From Ancistrus triradiatus (Eukaryota; Chordata; Actinopteri; Siluriformes; Loricariidae): 64,000 nucleotides of DNA. Below the pieces are notes generated by a model. The model was not told the DNA's origin. It was given only the letters and a program-made list of their open reading frames with translations, and ran no database searches. The translations under genes and the position numbers were made by a program. Location: positions 62,001-126,000 of the forward strand of contig JAJAGP010000043.1 of NCBI GenBank assembly GCA_025084515.1. The letters run 5' to 3'. Each line of letters opens with the position of its first letter. Positions within the stretch are counted from its first letter, which is position 1. Shown in pieces: positions 11,053 through 21,663 of this stretch.

Positions 11053-11270
11053 GGTAGTTACTAACATTGCTATTATAATTTTGAATATTTGAGACTAAAA
11101 TTGCATAACTTCATAAAACATGAATAGCTTCAAAAACCATGAGACATTTATAATCTTTGGGTCAGTGGATAGGCTACAGCTTAGGAGGTGGAGTAGAATA
11201 TACAGAAACAGTCTCACACTAATTGGTTACCAATTGTTGGTTGTAGTTGAAAGTTTTTACTTGAAGTAGT
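11053..11270. other. Unassigned spacer
   Basis: Short AT-rich spacer between two Tc1 copies. Nothing recognised. Confidence 0.5.
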
Positions 11271-11905
11271 AGAAAACGTGGGACGGTGTAGAAAATGCAA
11301 ATAAAAAACTGCAGTATTTTTTTCATTTCCTTTATGTCATTGCAGACAGTATTAACCCAAGATATTTCATGTTTTGTCTGGTCAACTTCATTTCTTTTAT
11401 TAATAAACATCTATTGCTGGCCTGCAGCACATTCTAAAAAACCTGGCATTTATCACTTTGCAATGTTGCCATTCCTTCTCGCAACACTTAAAAGACATTC
11501 TGGTACAGATAATGTGTTTCAGGTGTTATTTTGTCCCATTCTTCCTGCAAATATGTCTTAAGATGTGCAATAGCGTGGTGTCGCCATGGTCCCATTTGTG
11601 GACAGGTCAGAACTCCAGGCACTGCCTTTTTAATGTGTGCAGCATGTGGTTTTGTATTGTCTTGTTGAAAAATGCATTGACATCCCTGGAAAAGATGTCG
11701 TCTTGAAGGCAGCATATGTTGCTCTAACATCTCAATGTACTTTTCTGCATTCATGCTATTATCACAGAAGTGTAAATTCGCTTTGCCAAGGGCACTGACA
11801 CGGCCCCATACCATTACAGAGCCTGGCTTTTGGACTTGGTGCTTATAAAACTCTGGATGGTCCTTTTTGCCTTTGGTAAGGAGCACACGGCGTCCACTAC
11901 TAGTA
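11271..11905 (-). mobile_element. Tc1-like transposon fragment, family A
   Basis: The left side starts inside the family A inverted repeat (AGAAAACGTGGGACGGTG, then AAAATGCAAAT) and lacks the outer 15 or so bases. The right side stops within the transposase. It shows the normal 3' end of the family: the inverted repeat ends about 180 bp in and passes straight into the transposase C-terminus. That makes it the reference for judging the rearranged copies at 2888 and 14141. Confidence 0.82.
11488..11905 (-). pseudogene. Tc1 transposase C-terminal half, family A
   Basis: Open for most of its length. From the N side it shows GRRVLLTKGKKDHPEF, then KPGSVMVWGRVSALG, then EKYIEMLEQHMLPSRRHLFQ, then the second catalytic block IFQQDNTKPHAAHIKKA with its aspartate kept. 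The DLSPIE-type third block is corrupted (the frame reads CPQMGPWRHHAIAHLK). The first 60 percent of the protein is absent. Confidence 0.8.
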
Positions 11906-12867
11906 GTAGAAAAGCAAAAGAAAACTATTTTCACTTGGATTTAAACAGAAAACCAGACAGTGACTGCGGGTAACAGTAGCAGATGTCACAAAGAAAAAGA
12001 AAAAACAAACAAACAAATAAGCCAAGCATATTCACTGTTTTTGTACTTATATTGCATATTGTTAGAAGAGCTGATATTTGTTATAAGGGTATGCATCATG
12101 TTGAAAACAACTGCCATTGCTGTTTACATTTAAGTGAACAATCAGCCATACTCAAGGTCACTTTGGCGGCAGTTTAAAGATGCTGGACCTCAATTTCTGG
12201 CAGCCACAGGGGAAGCTTAGGTCAGTGGAATGTTCTCCTGTTTGTTCCCCTAAGAAGAAGCATTGTCAGGGTCACAGCTAACTAAATTTTGCAGCTGGAC
12301 CCATGGCAGAAGGTGACAGTAGGTGACCTGGAAGCTTGCTGTTCCAGTTGGATGGAACTCAAACATCCACTGCCTGATGGAAACTCTTCACCAGACAAGT
12401 TCACATCATTACAAGCTGTTAGAGGTGCACCCCTCTTACATAAGGTTCTATAAACCTTTGACACCTTTCCTAAATTTGTTCAGAGTCTCAGTGGATAGTC
12501 ATGGGGTGGTCTGCCAGTTTAATTAACCTCTGGTATTGAAGAGGAGGAGTCTCACTAGACCAGGAATTCATCCAGTGTCTGAGCAGAGGATTTATAAACT
12601 TGACACGACAATGTCTGGCACCTTCCTGCTAGGCCTCATCACAGATTAATGAAGGAAGCGGGCACACACTGCATGATAATTTCCATCAGCTGTGAATTAC
12701 AGACAGTGTAATGCAGTACATAATACAATAAGTAACACAATACAGTGCAAGTTGCAGTACAGTAATGCGATACAGCCAGTGCATTACAGAAGATAAAAGA
12801 TTAATAAAGTAGTTGATCTAATCTGCAGGAGTAGACTAAATTAATACATGGGAAATTGTTACTGCTA
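11906..12867. other. Unassigned sequence with a cryptic CAGTA-rich patch
   Basis: No mobile element recognised. From 12700 to 12790 the motifs CAGTACA, AATACA and CAGTA recur irregularly, a cryptic simple repeat. There is no gene evidence. Confidence 0.4.
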
Positions 12868-12962
12868 TGATGCGCAGGGCAGGAACATCCCTGTCTAGCT
12901 GGGCACCAGCTCTCCTGCGACTCTGTCCAGGATCAAGCGGATAAGAAAGTGAATGAATGAAT
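12868..12962 (+). repeat. Interspersed repeat R1, 3' part
   Basis: GCGACTCTGTCCAGGATCAA followed by GCGGATAAGAAAGTGAATGA is the right-hand end of the R1 family, finishing in an AATGAATGAA tail. Short and noncoding. Confidence 0.6.
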
Positions 12963-13023
12963 TAAACTATCATTGGGCTCATTCACAGTTCTAACCCACT
13001 GTATCCTCACAGCAACATGCATA

Positions 13024-13401
13024 CAGTACTGTGCAAAAGTCTTAGACCACCATTAGAATTGCTGTTTTAGCAATGATATTATGACCATATTCACCCTCTG
13101 CCCCTTTCAAAAAGTGTTTTTTTTGCTGCTACCCTACCAAAAAGACCATTTCTGACTGTCGAATGGCATATTTTGCCTCAGCAGTAAAGCTGGCAGATGC
13201 TGCTATTGCTCAAGTGTAAGGGGAGGTCACACTAAATACTTGCCATTGGAGCCTATAGAATCTGTTTGTTTCTGATGTTTTTAGTTTTTTAATAATCCAT
13301 ACAAATCATGTTCTCTTTTTAAGAAAGATACTGAGAAGTAATTATATATTAAACCATTGCTAAACAATGATGTATCTAATGTAATTGTGGCCTAAGACTT
13401 A
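13024..13401. mobile_element. Tc1/mariner-type MITE, family J
   Basis: After a TA (13022-13023) the left end reads CAGTACTGTGCAAAAGTC. The right end, GTGGCCTAAGACTT at 13387-13400, is the complement of the left repeat but lacks the outermost GCACAGTACTG. No transposase is present. Family members are at 22863-23129 and 50547-50597. Confidence 0.7.
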
Positions 13402-13770
13402 CCATATAACCTTGGAGTTCTACAATTACAGACTGTAGTCCATCTGTTACTCTACATACTTTGTTAGTCCCCTTTACTCTGTTCTATAATGGTCAGGACC
13501 CCCACAGGACACCCACAGGACCAGCACAGATCAGGTACTATTTGGGTGGTGAATCATTCTCATCACTGCAGTGACACTGATGAGTGGATCCGACACAGCA
13601 CCACCACCACGTCAGGGCTGAGTATGATCCACCACCCAAATAGTACCTGATCTGTGGGGGCCCTGACCATTAGAGAACAGAGTAAAAGAGACTTACAAAG
13701 TATGTAGAGAAACAGATGGAATACAGTCTGTAGAAATACATTAGTAAGTGCTTTTATATGCTAAGTGAAT
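13402..13770. mobile_element. Palindromic (foldback) MITE of otophysan type
   Basis: An almost continuous palindrome. TCTACAATTACAGACTGTAG at 13419 pairs with CTACAGTCTGTAGA-type sequence near 13725. GGTCAGGACCCCCACAG pairs with CTGTGGGGGCCCTGACC, and GATCAGGTACTATTTGGGTG with CACCCAAATAGTACCTGATC at the inner end. The loop is about 60 bp and holds CACTGCAGTG. There is no coding sequence. Pieces of the same family occur at 49603-49690 and 62850-62900. It abuts the family J MITE with no spacer. Confidence 0.8.
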
Positions 13771-14138
13771 AGTAATCAGACCAATAATCTCACTGTCTTT
13801 TGTTATTTGTAATGGCTGGCTCTGTATCTATAGATCCCACATTTTCCAACTGAACATATTTGGGAAAAAAAAACCCAGAAAGTTCCAAGAAGAAAAACTT
13901 GAAATGCATACCAAGAATCCATGCAAATAATTTTATGTATAGGCTGTGACCTGCTGCAATTGCACTTATCCATCTTCTCTCCAGCACTCATTGTTTGATC
14001 ATTGTTCGCCTCGCATCTCGTTCGTACACATTTATAGACTTTTTGTCATTATTTCCTAAACAATACAGCATAACAACTATTTGCATAACATTACATTGTA
14101 CTAGGTATTATAAGTCTAGATCTAGAAATGATTTTAAG
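13771..14138. other. Unassigned sequence
   Basis: Two short overlapping minus-strand frames without recognisable content. No repeat found. Confidence 0.4.
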
Positions 14139-14140
14139 TA

Positions 14141-14809
14141 CAACCCTAAATAAGAAGATTTCCTTTGACTTTTATTTCATTGCAGACAGTATAAACCATA
14201 GATATTTCATTTTTTCTGGTTAACTTAATTTCATCTGTTAATAAACATCCATTCCTGCATTTCAGCCTGCAACACATTCAAAAAAACTTGGGACGGGCAA
14301 TTTAGGGCTAGTAATGAGGTAAAAAACTAAATAATGATGTGGTTTCAAACAGACACGTCAACTGGTGATGTTAATCATGATATGGTATAAAAGCAGTATC
14401 CAGGAAAGGCTGAGTCTTAAGGACTAAAGATGGGCAGAGGATCTTTAGCTAATCAACAAATGTGTAAGAAGATTATTGAAATGTTTAAAAACAATGTTCC
14501 TCAAAGGCAGAGTTTGAAATCACATCATTAGTTAGTTTTTTTTAAACCTAGCCCTAAATTTAAAACCTAGCCCTAAATTACTAGCCCTAAATTGTCTCTG
14601 TCCCACTTCTTTTGGAATGTGTTGCAGGCCTGCAATTCAGGAATGGATGTTTATTAACAAATGAAATGAAGTTGACCAGACAAAATATAAAATATCGTGG
14701 TTTCAAACTGTTCGCAATTAAATAAAAGTCAAAGTAAATATAAGGAACACTGAATTTTTTTTATATTGGCATTTTCCAGACTGTCCCAACTTTTTCTGAT
14801 TTGGGGTTG
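14141..14809. mobile_element. Family A Tc1 derivative made of two 5' ends (foldback)
   Basis: Flanked by TA (14139-14140 and 14810-14811), with ends CAACCCTAAATAAGAAG and TTTTTCTGATTTGGGGTTG. The left arm runs through the 5' leader and into the transposase start (ATGGGCAGAGGATC near 14426). It then jumps at about 14505 to the complement of the same leader (TTTGAAATCACATCATTAG). The normal 3' end is absent. A short internal triplication of AGCCCTAAATT sits in the right arm at 14555-14595. There is no transposase, so it could only be mobilised in trans. Confidence 0.85.
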
Positions 14810-14811
14810 TA

Positions 14812-15868
14812 TATACAGTAGGTGGATATGTATATGCAAATAATACATACTTTTATATATGGGACATCCATCAATTCTGATATCTATGTGTAATCATTGT
14901 GTCCTAGGACCAATTACAGAGGTACTGCTGTACTTATAAAAACAGTAAAGCTGTTGAGTCCTCAAGCAATGTCCTTAACCCACAATTGTTTGGATTGTAA
15001 GATTGTACCAGTTGTTACTTGCATTAATTTAAATGGATTTTCTCAATAACAGTGACTTGTAGAAATATTCCAAAAATTCACAAAGCAGTGCAATTTGCCC
15101 AGGAGTGCCCAAACATTTGCAAAGCCTATATGACTTGCCTCCAATATAATCACTTGTGGTAACCTTGTGTTTTCAAAATGGGATTTTTTGTATACAGTTT
15201 ATTAAATCTTACAGCAGAGCATTTCGCGATCACCTCGCATTACAAATAAGATGCAAAGGGGCTTATACTTACAGTTCATTAGGCTGTGCTGTATTATTTA
15301 TGCTTTTACCCTGGAGATGTGGCTTTAGTGACAGCAGAAACCTGTAGGTAAGGCAGTTCAGATGCTTGCACAGTGCCCTGACACTCAGCAGACACTTCAT
15401 GCACAAAGCCTTTGGCCGCTCTCCTTTCTCTAACAGGTGAATGCCTGGAGGGGAGAGCACAGCTAACAATCTTTATTCACTCTCTTTTTCTCCACCTTCC
15501 ATTCTCAGTAGAATGCCCTCTAAGACCCTGCAACCCTCCTTTTTATTACTATTATTATGCCAGCCAAATTTCCTGTGGCCTCTTTTAGCCCTGGCATCTC
15601 CTTTACTTAAGTGCAAGTCATAACATTATTCCTGCATCTCAGAAGGGGGCTGGAAGGATGATGGAGAATGCAGAGAGGTGAATGAGTGAGGCATGAAGTT
15701 AAATGATGCATAAGTTGTACGTTTCAGCATGCAGGTGTCCGGCCTAACGAGGTCTAAGACCTTAACTGCCCTGAGGTTAATTCCCCCTTTTTCAGTGCCT
15801 ACCAGACCTCTCAAGAGAGACTAAGGAAGAATTCTGTTTTGGATTCAACATTGAAGGCTGGCATCAGA
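14812..15868. other. Unique sequence, no gene recognised
   Basis: From 15200 to 15830 the text is of mixed composition and free of recognisable repeats. Open frames here are short and lack domains. A regulatory role is possible but unsupported beyond the absence of repeats. Confidence 0.3.
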
Positions 15869-16338
15869 TACACTATCTAGACAAAAGTTTGTGGACACCC
15901 CTTCTAATTACTGAGCTTTGCTATTTTGCAACACTCACTTGTAACACATTCATAATCTAAAGCATACAATATGGATGCTCCATAGGCAAACAGCTGCTGT
16001 GGTGTACTGGTAACTCAGTGACTGTCAATATTTCATATTTATAGGTTTCCACTTCTAACAAGTCAGTTCATCAACTTTCTGCCCTAAAGAATGTCCATAG
16101 ATAATTGGTTGTGAACTTAGCTAACTTGCCCAGAACCTTGACCTCAACTACATCAGACATCTTAAAAATGCACTGTAACCATCAGCGTCTACAGGATTAA
16201 CTATCCATGTTTTTTGGTCTTGTAGGAAACTAAAACACTTTTGGGCATCTGTACATGACTTAACTGTCAGGACTCTGGACATTTCAAAAGACTTTACACC
16301 TATATGGTACCTTTTTGGTAGCGACCCAACCAGGACTT

Positions 16339-17390
16339 TGAACTCCAAGTCGAGCAAGATGCATTTTTTCGCTGTATATCATATTCCAAGAGTACTTTGT
16401 AGCTCATTCGTCCGCCCCAAGCTTGAAGCTGAGGGATCAGTCCAAACTTCAGTTCATCCGCCATTTGTTGGATCCTCTGCTCACCAGAGTCCAGACTATG
16501 TCTTTCCCTGGTTTTGTCCAGGAGACATCACCTCCAGAGTCTGCCCAGAGGAGGTCATCTGTATCTAACCAGCTAGCACCACCCAGCTCCTTACCTGAGC
16601 ATTCCACGCCCTTTATCTCCATACCTGAGCAGATAGTGCCATCTAGCTCCGTACCAGAGCACGCCACACCATTTATCTCCATATATGAGAAGTTAGTGCC
16701 ACCCAGCTCTGTACCTGAGCTCACCGTGCCTTTTGGCTCCGCATCTGAGCCGTTAGAACCAAGTAGCTCTACCTGAACACGCCGCACCTCTTAGCTCTGT
16801 ATATGAGCCGTTAGTGTCACTTAGCTCAGTACTTGAGCTGTTAGCACTGTCTGGTGTCTGTTCCCGAGACATTCCAGAGGACATCAAAAGTGCGTCGCCT
16901 CTCCCAGAGGAGTCCAGCCCAGGTCCTCTTTCGAGGACACCCATCCAGTGAGGATGTCGGTGCCGGGTCCTCACTGGATACCGGGGGGCAGATTATTGTT
17001 TCGGTCACATCCGTGCGTTCTGCGTTATCCCATTGGCCATTCTTTCTGACAGTAGATTTACTCCTTGATGTGATCCCGTCCGTCTGTGGATTTAATCCTG
17101 TGTTGCGGTTCCGTCCACTTTGGATTATCTGTGGTGCCGTCCCGTCTGCCTTGGTAACTCGTGTTATGGTTCCGTCTGCCCTGAACACTCGTGTGTGGCT
17201 CCGCCTGCTTCTGTTTAGTTTAGGCAGCTATGTCCGCTGTTTGTTTTCTTCTGGTTTTGTTTCTGCACCATTCTTCAGCTCCGTCTGTTTTAGTCATACA
17301 CCCATTTTCCGGCTCTGCCTGTTTTTATTTCTCTGTGTTTTCCCTTAGTTTGGTTACTTTACTTAGAAATAAATAATTGAAAAAAAAATG
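16339..17390 (+). mobile_element. 5'-truncated polyadenylated retroelement nested in Tc1
   Basis: The insert is bounded by the 10-bp direct repeat ACCAGGACTT at 16329-16338 and 17391-17400. It ends with AATAAA (17368-17373) followed by a short A-run (17380-17388), as expected for target-primed retrotransposition. Its 5' part is an open frame with decapeptide repeats. The rest is CCGTCTG/GGTTCCG-rich tail sequence without a clear protein. I do not recognise the family. It may be a LINE-mobilised fragment of a larger retroelement or a processed transcript. Confidence 0.72.
16423..16776 (+). CDS. Ser/Pro-rich decapeptide-repeat protein fragment
   Basis: An open frame of 117 codons. After a short lead with SFPGFVQETSPPESAQRRS come repeated decapeptides of the form SSxPEHxTPF and ISIxEQxVPS, about six units. 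The DNA repeats are 60 bp (starts 16585, 16645, 16705, 16765, 16823), each made of two related 30-bp halves. An early stop in the fourth unit ends the frame, after which the repeats run on in other frames. Proteins with such Pro-Glu-Ser repeats are known in fish retroelement polyproteins, but I cannot assign this one. No enzymatic domain is visible. Confidence 0.45.
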   Translation: MKLRDQSKLQFIRHLLDPLLTRVQTMSFPGFVQETSPPESAQRRSSVSNQLAPPSSLPEHSTPFISIPEQIVPSSSVPEHATPFISIYEKLVPPSSVPELTVPFGSASEPLEPSSST

Positions 17391-17565
17391 ACCAGGACTT
17401 ATTATCTAATCTCAGACATCCACACAGTCATGTTCCAAAATCTAGTGGAAAGTCTTCTTAGAACAACAAATGCTATTGTAGCAGCAAATGTTGGGGCAAA
17501 CTCCATACCAAAAGCCAAGTTTTGGTAGTAATTTTTTGGATGTCCACAAACTTTTGCCTGGGAGT

Positions 17566-18001
17566 ATGGGTCTGCTCTGACCCCAGTGGAAAAATGACTT
17601 CAGTAAATTCTCCATGAGGTATTCAAGGCAGTTTTGTCCATGTGGTAATCAAAACTATAAACTTTCTCATGGTGGCACTACAAAGAATTTACCGAGTTGC
17701 ATTATTGAGTTGTGAAATGCTTCACTTTTAAATGATATCCATAGTGATTGAGAAATAATATGCATATGCACGACAATTATTCATAACACTGGTGTGATAA
17801 AAAAAAAACAGGAAATGATTCAATAACGACACCCTAATTATAACTCTCTTCAGATAACCACATCATGAGGAAACAAAAGAGACGTCTTTACCATCAGTTT
17901 CATTCTTATCGCCTTGTTATTACTATCATTAACATTGATAACATAATATGTATAATGCTACATCTGACACATTGCAGCAGAGCTGGAGCATCATTTAATG
18001 A

Positions 18002-18003
<2 letters not shown>
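17566..18003. other. Unassigned sequence
   Basis: AT-rich spacer with no recognised element. Confidence 0.4.

Positions 18004-18004
<1 letters not shown>

Positions 18005-18040
<36 letters not shown>
18005..18040 (+). repeat. (GT)18 microsatellite
   Basis: Uninterrupted GT dinucleotide run of about 36 bp. A useful length-polymorphic marker. The cysteine/valine open frame across it is meaningless. Confidence 0.97.
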
Positions 18041-18044
<4 letters not shown>

Positions 18045-19185
18045 CTCCATGCGAGCACGCTTACGGATACTGGTCTGTGCCGTTTCTATGGTCAGCAGAA
18101 GTAGATGATGCGTTTTGCGGGTCTCAGACTTGAGTTTCATTATAAACTCATCAGACACACTGCAATATCAGCTCAGCTTCCTCAGCCATGACCGGAGCTG
18201 TCTCAGCAATGAGGACTCACTTAACACACCCTGCAAACCCCAAACCACTCTGCACTGCTTTCCTGTGCCTACTTCTGTGCATCTTGTAAGGTGGAATTTT
18301 CTTTGCAAGCTGTTGCTGAATCCTCGATTCTGATTGGTCAGAAAGTGTCTGTGAGGGCCCTTTGTGGTGCTTCATGTGACTTTGGATCCTGCTGTTCTGC
18401 CTTTGCTGGAAAAGCATCAGCCAGCAAACGTAATGTAACCCTTGAAACCATTTGCTATGAGCATGGCAAGCTTCTGGGTGACTAACTTTGTGATTCTATG
18501 TGTTAAGCCAAGGATTCTGTGCTCTTAATAATAGCTAACTACATTTTTCTCTTTTCTCTCCAAGCTTGTGTTCCGGTACCAGCTTCAGCTCACACATTAA
18601 GATGTTCCTCAGCTTCAGCTCCACCCAAGCTGTTGTTTCATCATCAGCTCCAGCCCAAACCTACTCAGACCACAGAGGGCAGTTGCTCTCTCCCTCCTCC
18701 GATCAAGTGAGGATGAGACTTTCCCACCAGGGACACAAAAATATTTCAACTAGTTGTTTTTAATTAAAAATACCTTCACAAATTAAAGTGCAATATGAAA
18801 TAAAACACAAAGTAAAAATGTCGACAAATGACATACATTTAGGGAGGGATAATGTGTCATTGTTGTGCGGACCATCCCATAAAACATTTTAAAGCAATAA
18901 TAAAGCATAAAAAAAGCTGTTGCATTTTTTGTACTTGAAAACAAAGCGGCCCTTTAAATATAGCCAGGGGTCCAATTCATTTCCTTCAAGTTCAACTTCA
19001 GCGGAATTCCACAGGGTTTTGTTGTCTGCTATGTCTGCACCACTGGTATCTGACTTGCCCATCTCCATCTTTCTTGTGATTTTGGTGCCAGTTTGTTTTC
19101 CTGCCCATCATTCACTGGAGTCATGTCTGGGCCACTTGTTTTTTCAATATGTGAAATGTAGTGAAGTGCAATACTTCAGACAAAA
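18041..19185. other. Unassigned, with a CAGCTTCAGCTC-rich patch
   Basis: At 18580-18660 the motif CAGCTTCAGCTC and near variants recur four times. No gene or mobile element could be identified. Three short overlapping frames have low-complexity Ser/Pro content. Confidence 0.35.
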
Positions 19186-19302
19186 CATACATAAGTAAAA
19201 TTACAGATTTTAAAAACTACTCTAAAAAGTACAAGTACACAAAAAAAAACTACTAAATTGCAGTAACATGAGTAAATGTAATTAGGTACTTTCCACCTCT
19301 GC
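19186..19302 (-). mobile_element. Possible hAT-type MITE end
   Basis: On the minus strand this begins CAGAGGTGGAAAGTACC, then TAATTACATTTACTC, the start of a very common fish nonautonomous element. The other end was not found. The hAT label is from memory of the family and is tentative. Confidence 0.45.
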
Positions 19303-20059
19303 TAGTATATAAGATTAAGGATGTTACAATTAGCTGAGACTGAAAAGGCCACTTTGATGAGTGATGGAACATTTCTCCCACTATCTTTCTGAATGCAATG
19401 CTTTGTGTGTCCACAAACTTCTAAATAATGTGTATTCTCCCTAACAAATTATATATATTTAGCAAATTAGTTGTGATGTGTTGCTCTAATACACAGAGTT
19501 ATTGATAGTACACATATGCATAGTTATCTCACTCCTCTTTTTCCTCCCTCGTATTCCAGCAGCCTATCTGAAGTCACCTGCTGTTCTGAAAGAGCATTAA
19601 AGTTAATTTTAAAACATAATAGATCCCATCAGCCAGTGAGCCTGCAGTGTTAAGGGTTCTTTTTACACCTCACTAGCCACTCTTTAATACAATCATTCTC
19701 ATAACTTTTCATAACACCTGTCTCAGAGAGCTCCTTAAGCTTCCATTCTAAAATATCCTTCATGGTGGTTATGCCGTGTTGAGGAAGTATTTTCAAAATG
19801 CAATATATAATGGTTTAATTACTGGTTTCAATTAAAGCAATCAGGTATGGTTTGATATTGCTTTCTGAACATAGCAATTAGAAGGGTGTCACAAAACAAC
19901 CACAAATTAATCATAACAGGACTGATTGTAATATTAAAGGGATGGGCTACATGTAAAGGAAAAGATAAAGATCTACAACAGTGCTGGTATTTAAACAGTA
20001 CTTTCTCTAAGGTCACAAGGATGTGTATAGCAATCTTGGACTCCACCTGTGTGGAATTT
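19303..20059. other. Unassigned sequence
   Basis: No repeat or coding similarity recognised. The section 19550-19760 has mixed composition and may be unique. Confidence 0.35.
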
Positions 20060-20215
20060 ATGTCCTCCCGTGTCTGTGTGGGTTTACTCTGGGTACCCCA
20101 GTTTCCTCCCACATTCTAAGGGCATGCGATAGGTTAATTGGTCATTCCATACTGGCTAGTAAGTAAACTCGGTTGTGTCGTGAATAGCTACTGATGCTGA
20201 TGAGACATTAAATAA
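20060..20215 (+). repeat. Interspersed repeat R1
   Basis: Contains GGTTTACTCTGGGTACCCCA, then GTTTCCTCCCACATTCTAAG and a GACATTAAATAAACAAATAA tail. Best preserved of the four R1 pieces in the window. Confidence 0.65.
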
Positions 20216-21660
20216 ACAAATAAATGATATAAGAAGTATTCAAAACATTTTGTTTTCTCAATGCATGTCTAATGGTCTAATATCAGTTCTGATTTTATGT
20301 GAGACGTTTTTATGCAGAAACTTCTCAAAATGGTAATTATACCAGGTAAATAATATTGATGTAAGTATTGACATGTAATTATTGGTTTGCTACTAAAATG
20401 GTCATGGGTTTGGAAAAAGATAAAAGTAAAGGCTGATTTCATTTAATAATACTCTGAATGAAAGTTTATAAAAGTTTCTCAGGAAACCTTTACAGTTACA
20501 TACAAAATAACTGATGTAACAGACCAGTTTAAACTGGTCATGATTAGCCATAATATTATACAATAATAAAGGTATTTGTTTTTTACTTATTTTCTAAGTT
20601 TGATGCTGACTATCAAACATAGCTTATGCAGATCAAATGAAAAAGCTTTGGTTTTGCAGAGAATATTTTCAATATAATATGTTTGAAAGTTTTATTTTTG
20701 AGACTGGCACTACCAAAGGAGATTAGCGTTCCAAGTGCCAACATCAAATCACAATAAATTAGAATTTCCATTTATCTCTTTGGGTTTAACTTTCAGATTT
20801 CCTACTTAGCTGAATTGATCACATCTTACCATCTGCTCCATGAGCAAAACAAAGGAATGTAAAAGTAAACAATAGTCATTTTTTTCATTCAGCACAATTC
20901 AATGAGCTGTCTACTTTTACAGCAATCCTTCTCTGACACTGGTGATCTCCTGCACATCTGATTGATGAGAATTGGCAGTTGCGATTGATTTGCATGGGAA
21001 AGACAGGCAGTTTCATCCTACTAAAAGCCTCATCATTCTCCTTCAAGCTTTCTGCCTATGTAATCTTAACATTACAGCTGTCAGCAACACGGCTTATAAC
21101 CTATGATTTTGTAGATCATATGGGTGAAAGCACTTCAGTCCTTTTTTAATTGTGATTTTGCAGAACAGTGTTTTTTTGTTCAGCATTACTTATATCTACA
21201 ACACTCATAGAATATACATATAGGCTGTGATGCCAGTATAGACAGAGACAAATGCTCTAAGCCATTTGAAATTTATTGCAAAAAGCAGACAGGAATCAGG
21301 CACAAAGTAGTAGTCAGAGAAGCAAGCCTGGATCAGTAACTGAATAGCAAACAGGAAACGCTCAGAGACAAAGACAGGTGTGTAAGTGAAACTTCAAAAC
21401 CAAAGGGACAACATATTTAAATAGGTACACTAATAAGCATTAAAGAAGTAGGTGAAGGGATTTAAAACAAGGGCAACTCAAAGTGTTGGAGGCTCTTTGG
21501 ACTGATTAATACCAATTTCCTGAAGAAAATATGAGTGTGATTGCAGCTCTGCAAAGGTTGACCCTGCTGAATGAAAATCAAAAACCCTATTCCATTATCT
21601 GATGAATCATGCTGCAAAATGTCTAATGTCTAAAACAAAACTAGAAGGCGAACATTCGTC
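20216..21660. other. Unique sequence with a motif-rich section
   Basis: No mobile elements recognised across 1.4 kb. Around 20740-21110 there are closely spaced TGATTGATGAG, GATTGATTTGCATGG and CAATTCAATGAG motifs (homeodomain/PBX-like and octamer-like cores). This is compatible with a conserved noncoding element, although motif counting alone proves little. Confidence 0.3.
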
Positions 21661-21663
21661 AAG

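Larger units (their letters stand above)
15871..17565 (+). mobile_element. Tc1-like transposon, family F, split by a retroelement
   Basis: The left end after TA (15869-15870) reads CACTATCTAGACAAAAGTTT and GTGGACACCCC. The right end at 17537-17565 is the complementary TGGATGTCCACAAACTTTTG. Between them only scraps of transposase remain: AACCTTGACCTCAACTACAT near 16133 corresponds to the DLNPIE block, and TCTAGTGGAAAGTCTTC (17440) to the C-terminus. A polyadenylated insertion at 16339-17390 accounts for much of the length. The transposase N-terminal half is deleted. Confidence 0.75.

Noticed and set aside
16841..17188. 115-codon minus-strand frame and 164-codon plus-strand frame in the retroelement tail
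   Set aside because: Both cross CCGTCTG/GGTTCCG-rich tail sequence, with no domain and no continuation of the decapeptide register.
16153..17420. TCAGACATC at 16153 and 17412 as the target duplication of the nested retroelement
   Set aside because: The 10-bp ACCAGGACTT pair sits exactly after the A-run on one side and fits better. TCAGACATC lies outside it and is probably a coincidence of Tc1 sequence.
17865..18104. Cysteine/valine repeat protein
   Set aside because: Produced by translation of the (GT)n microsatellite.
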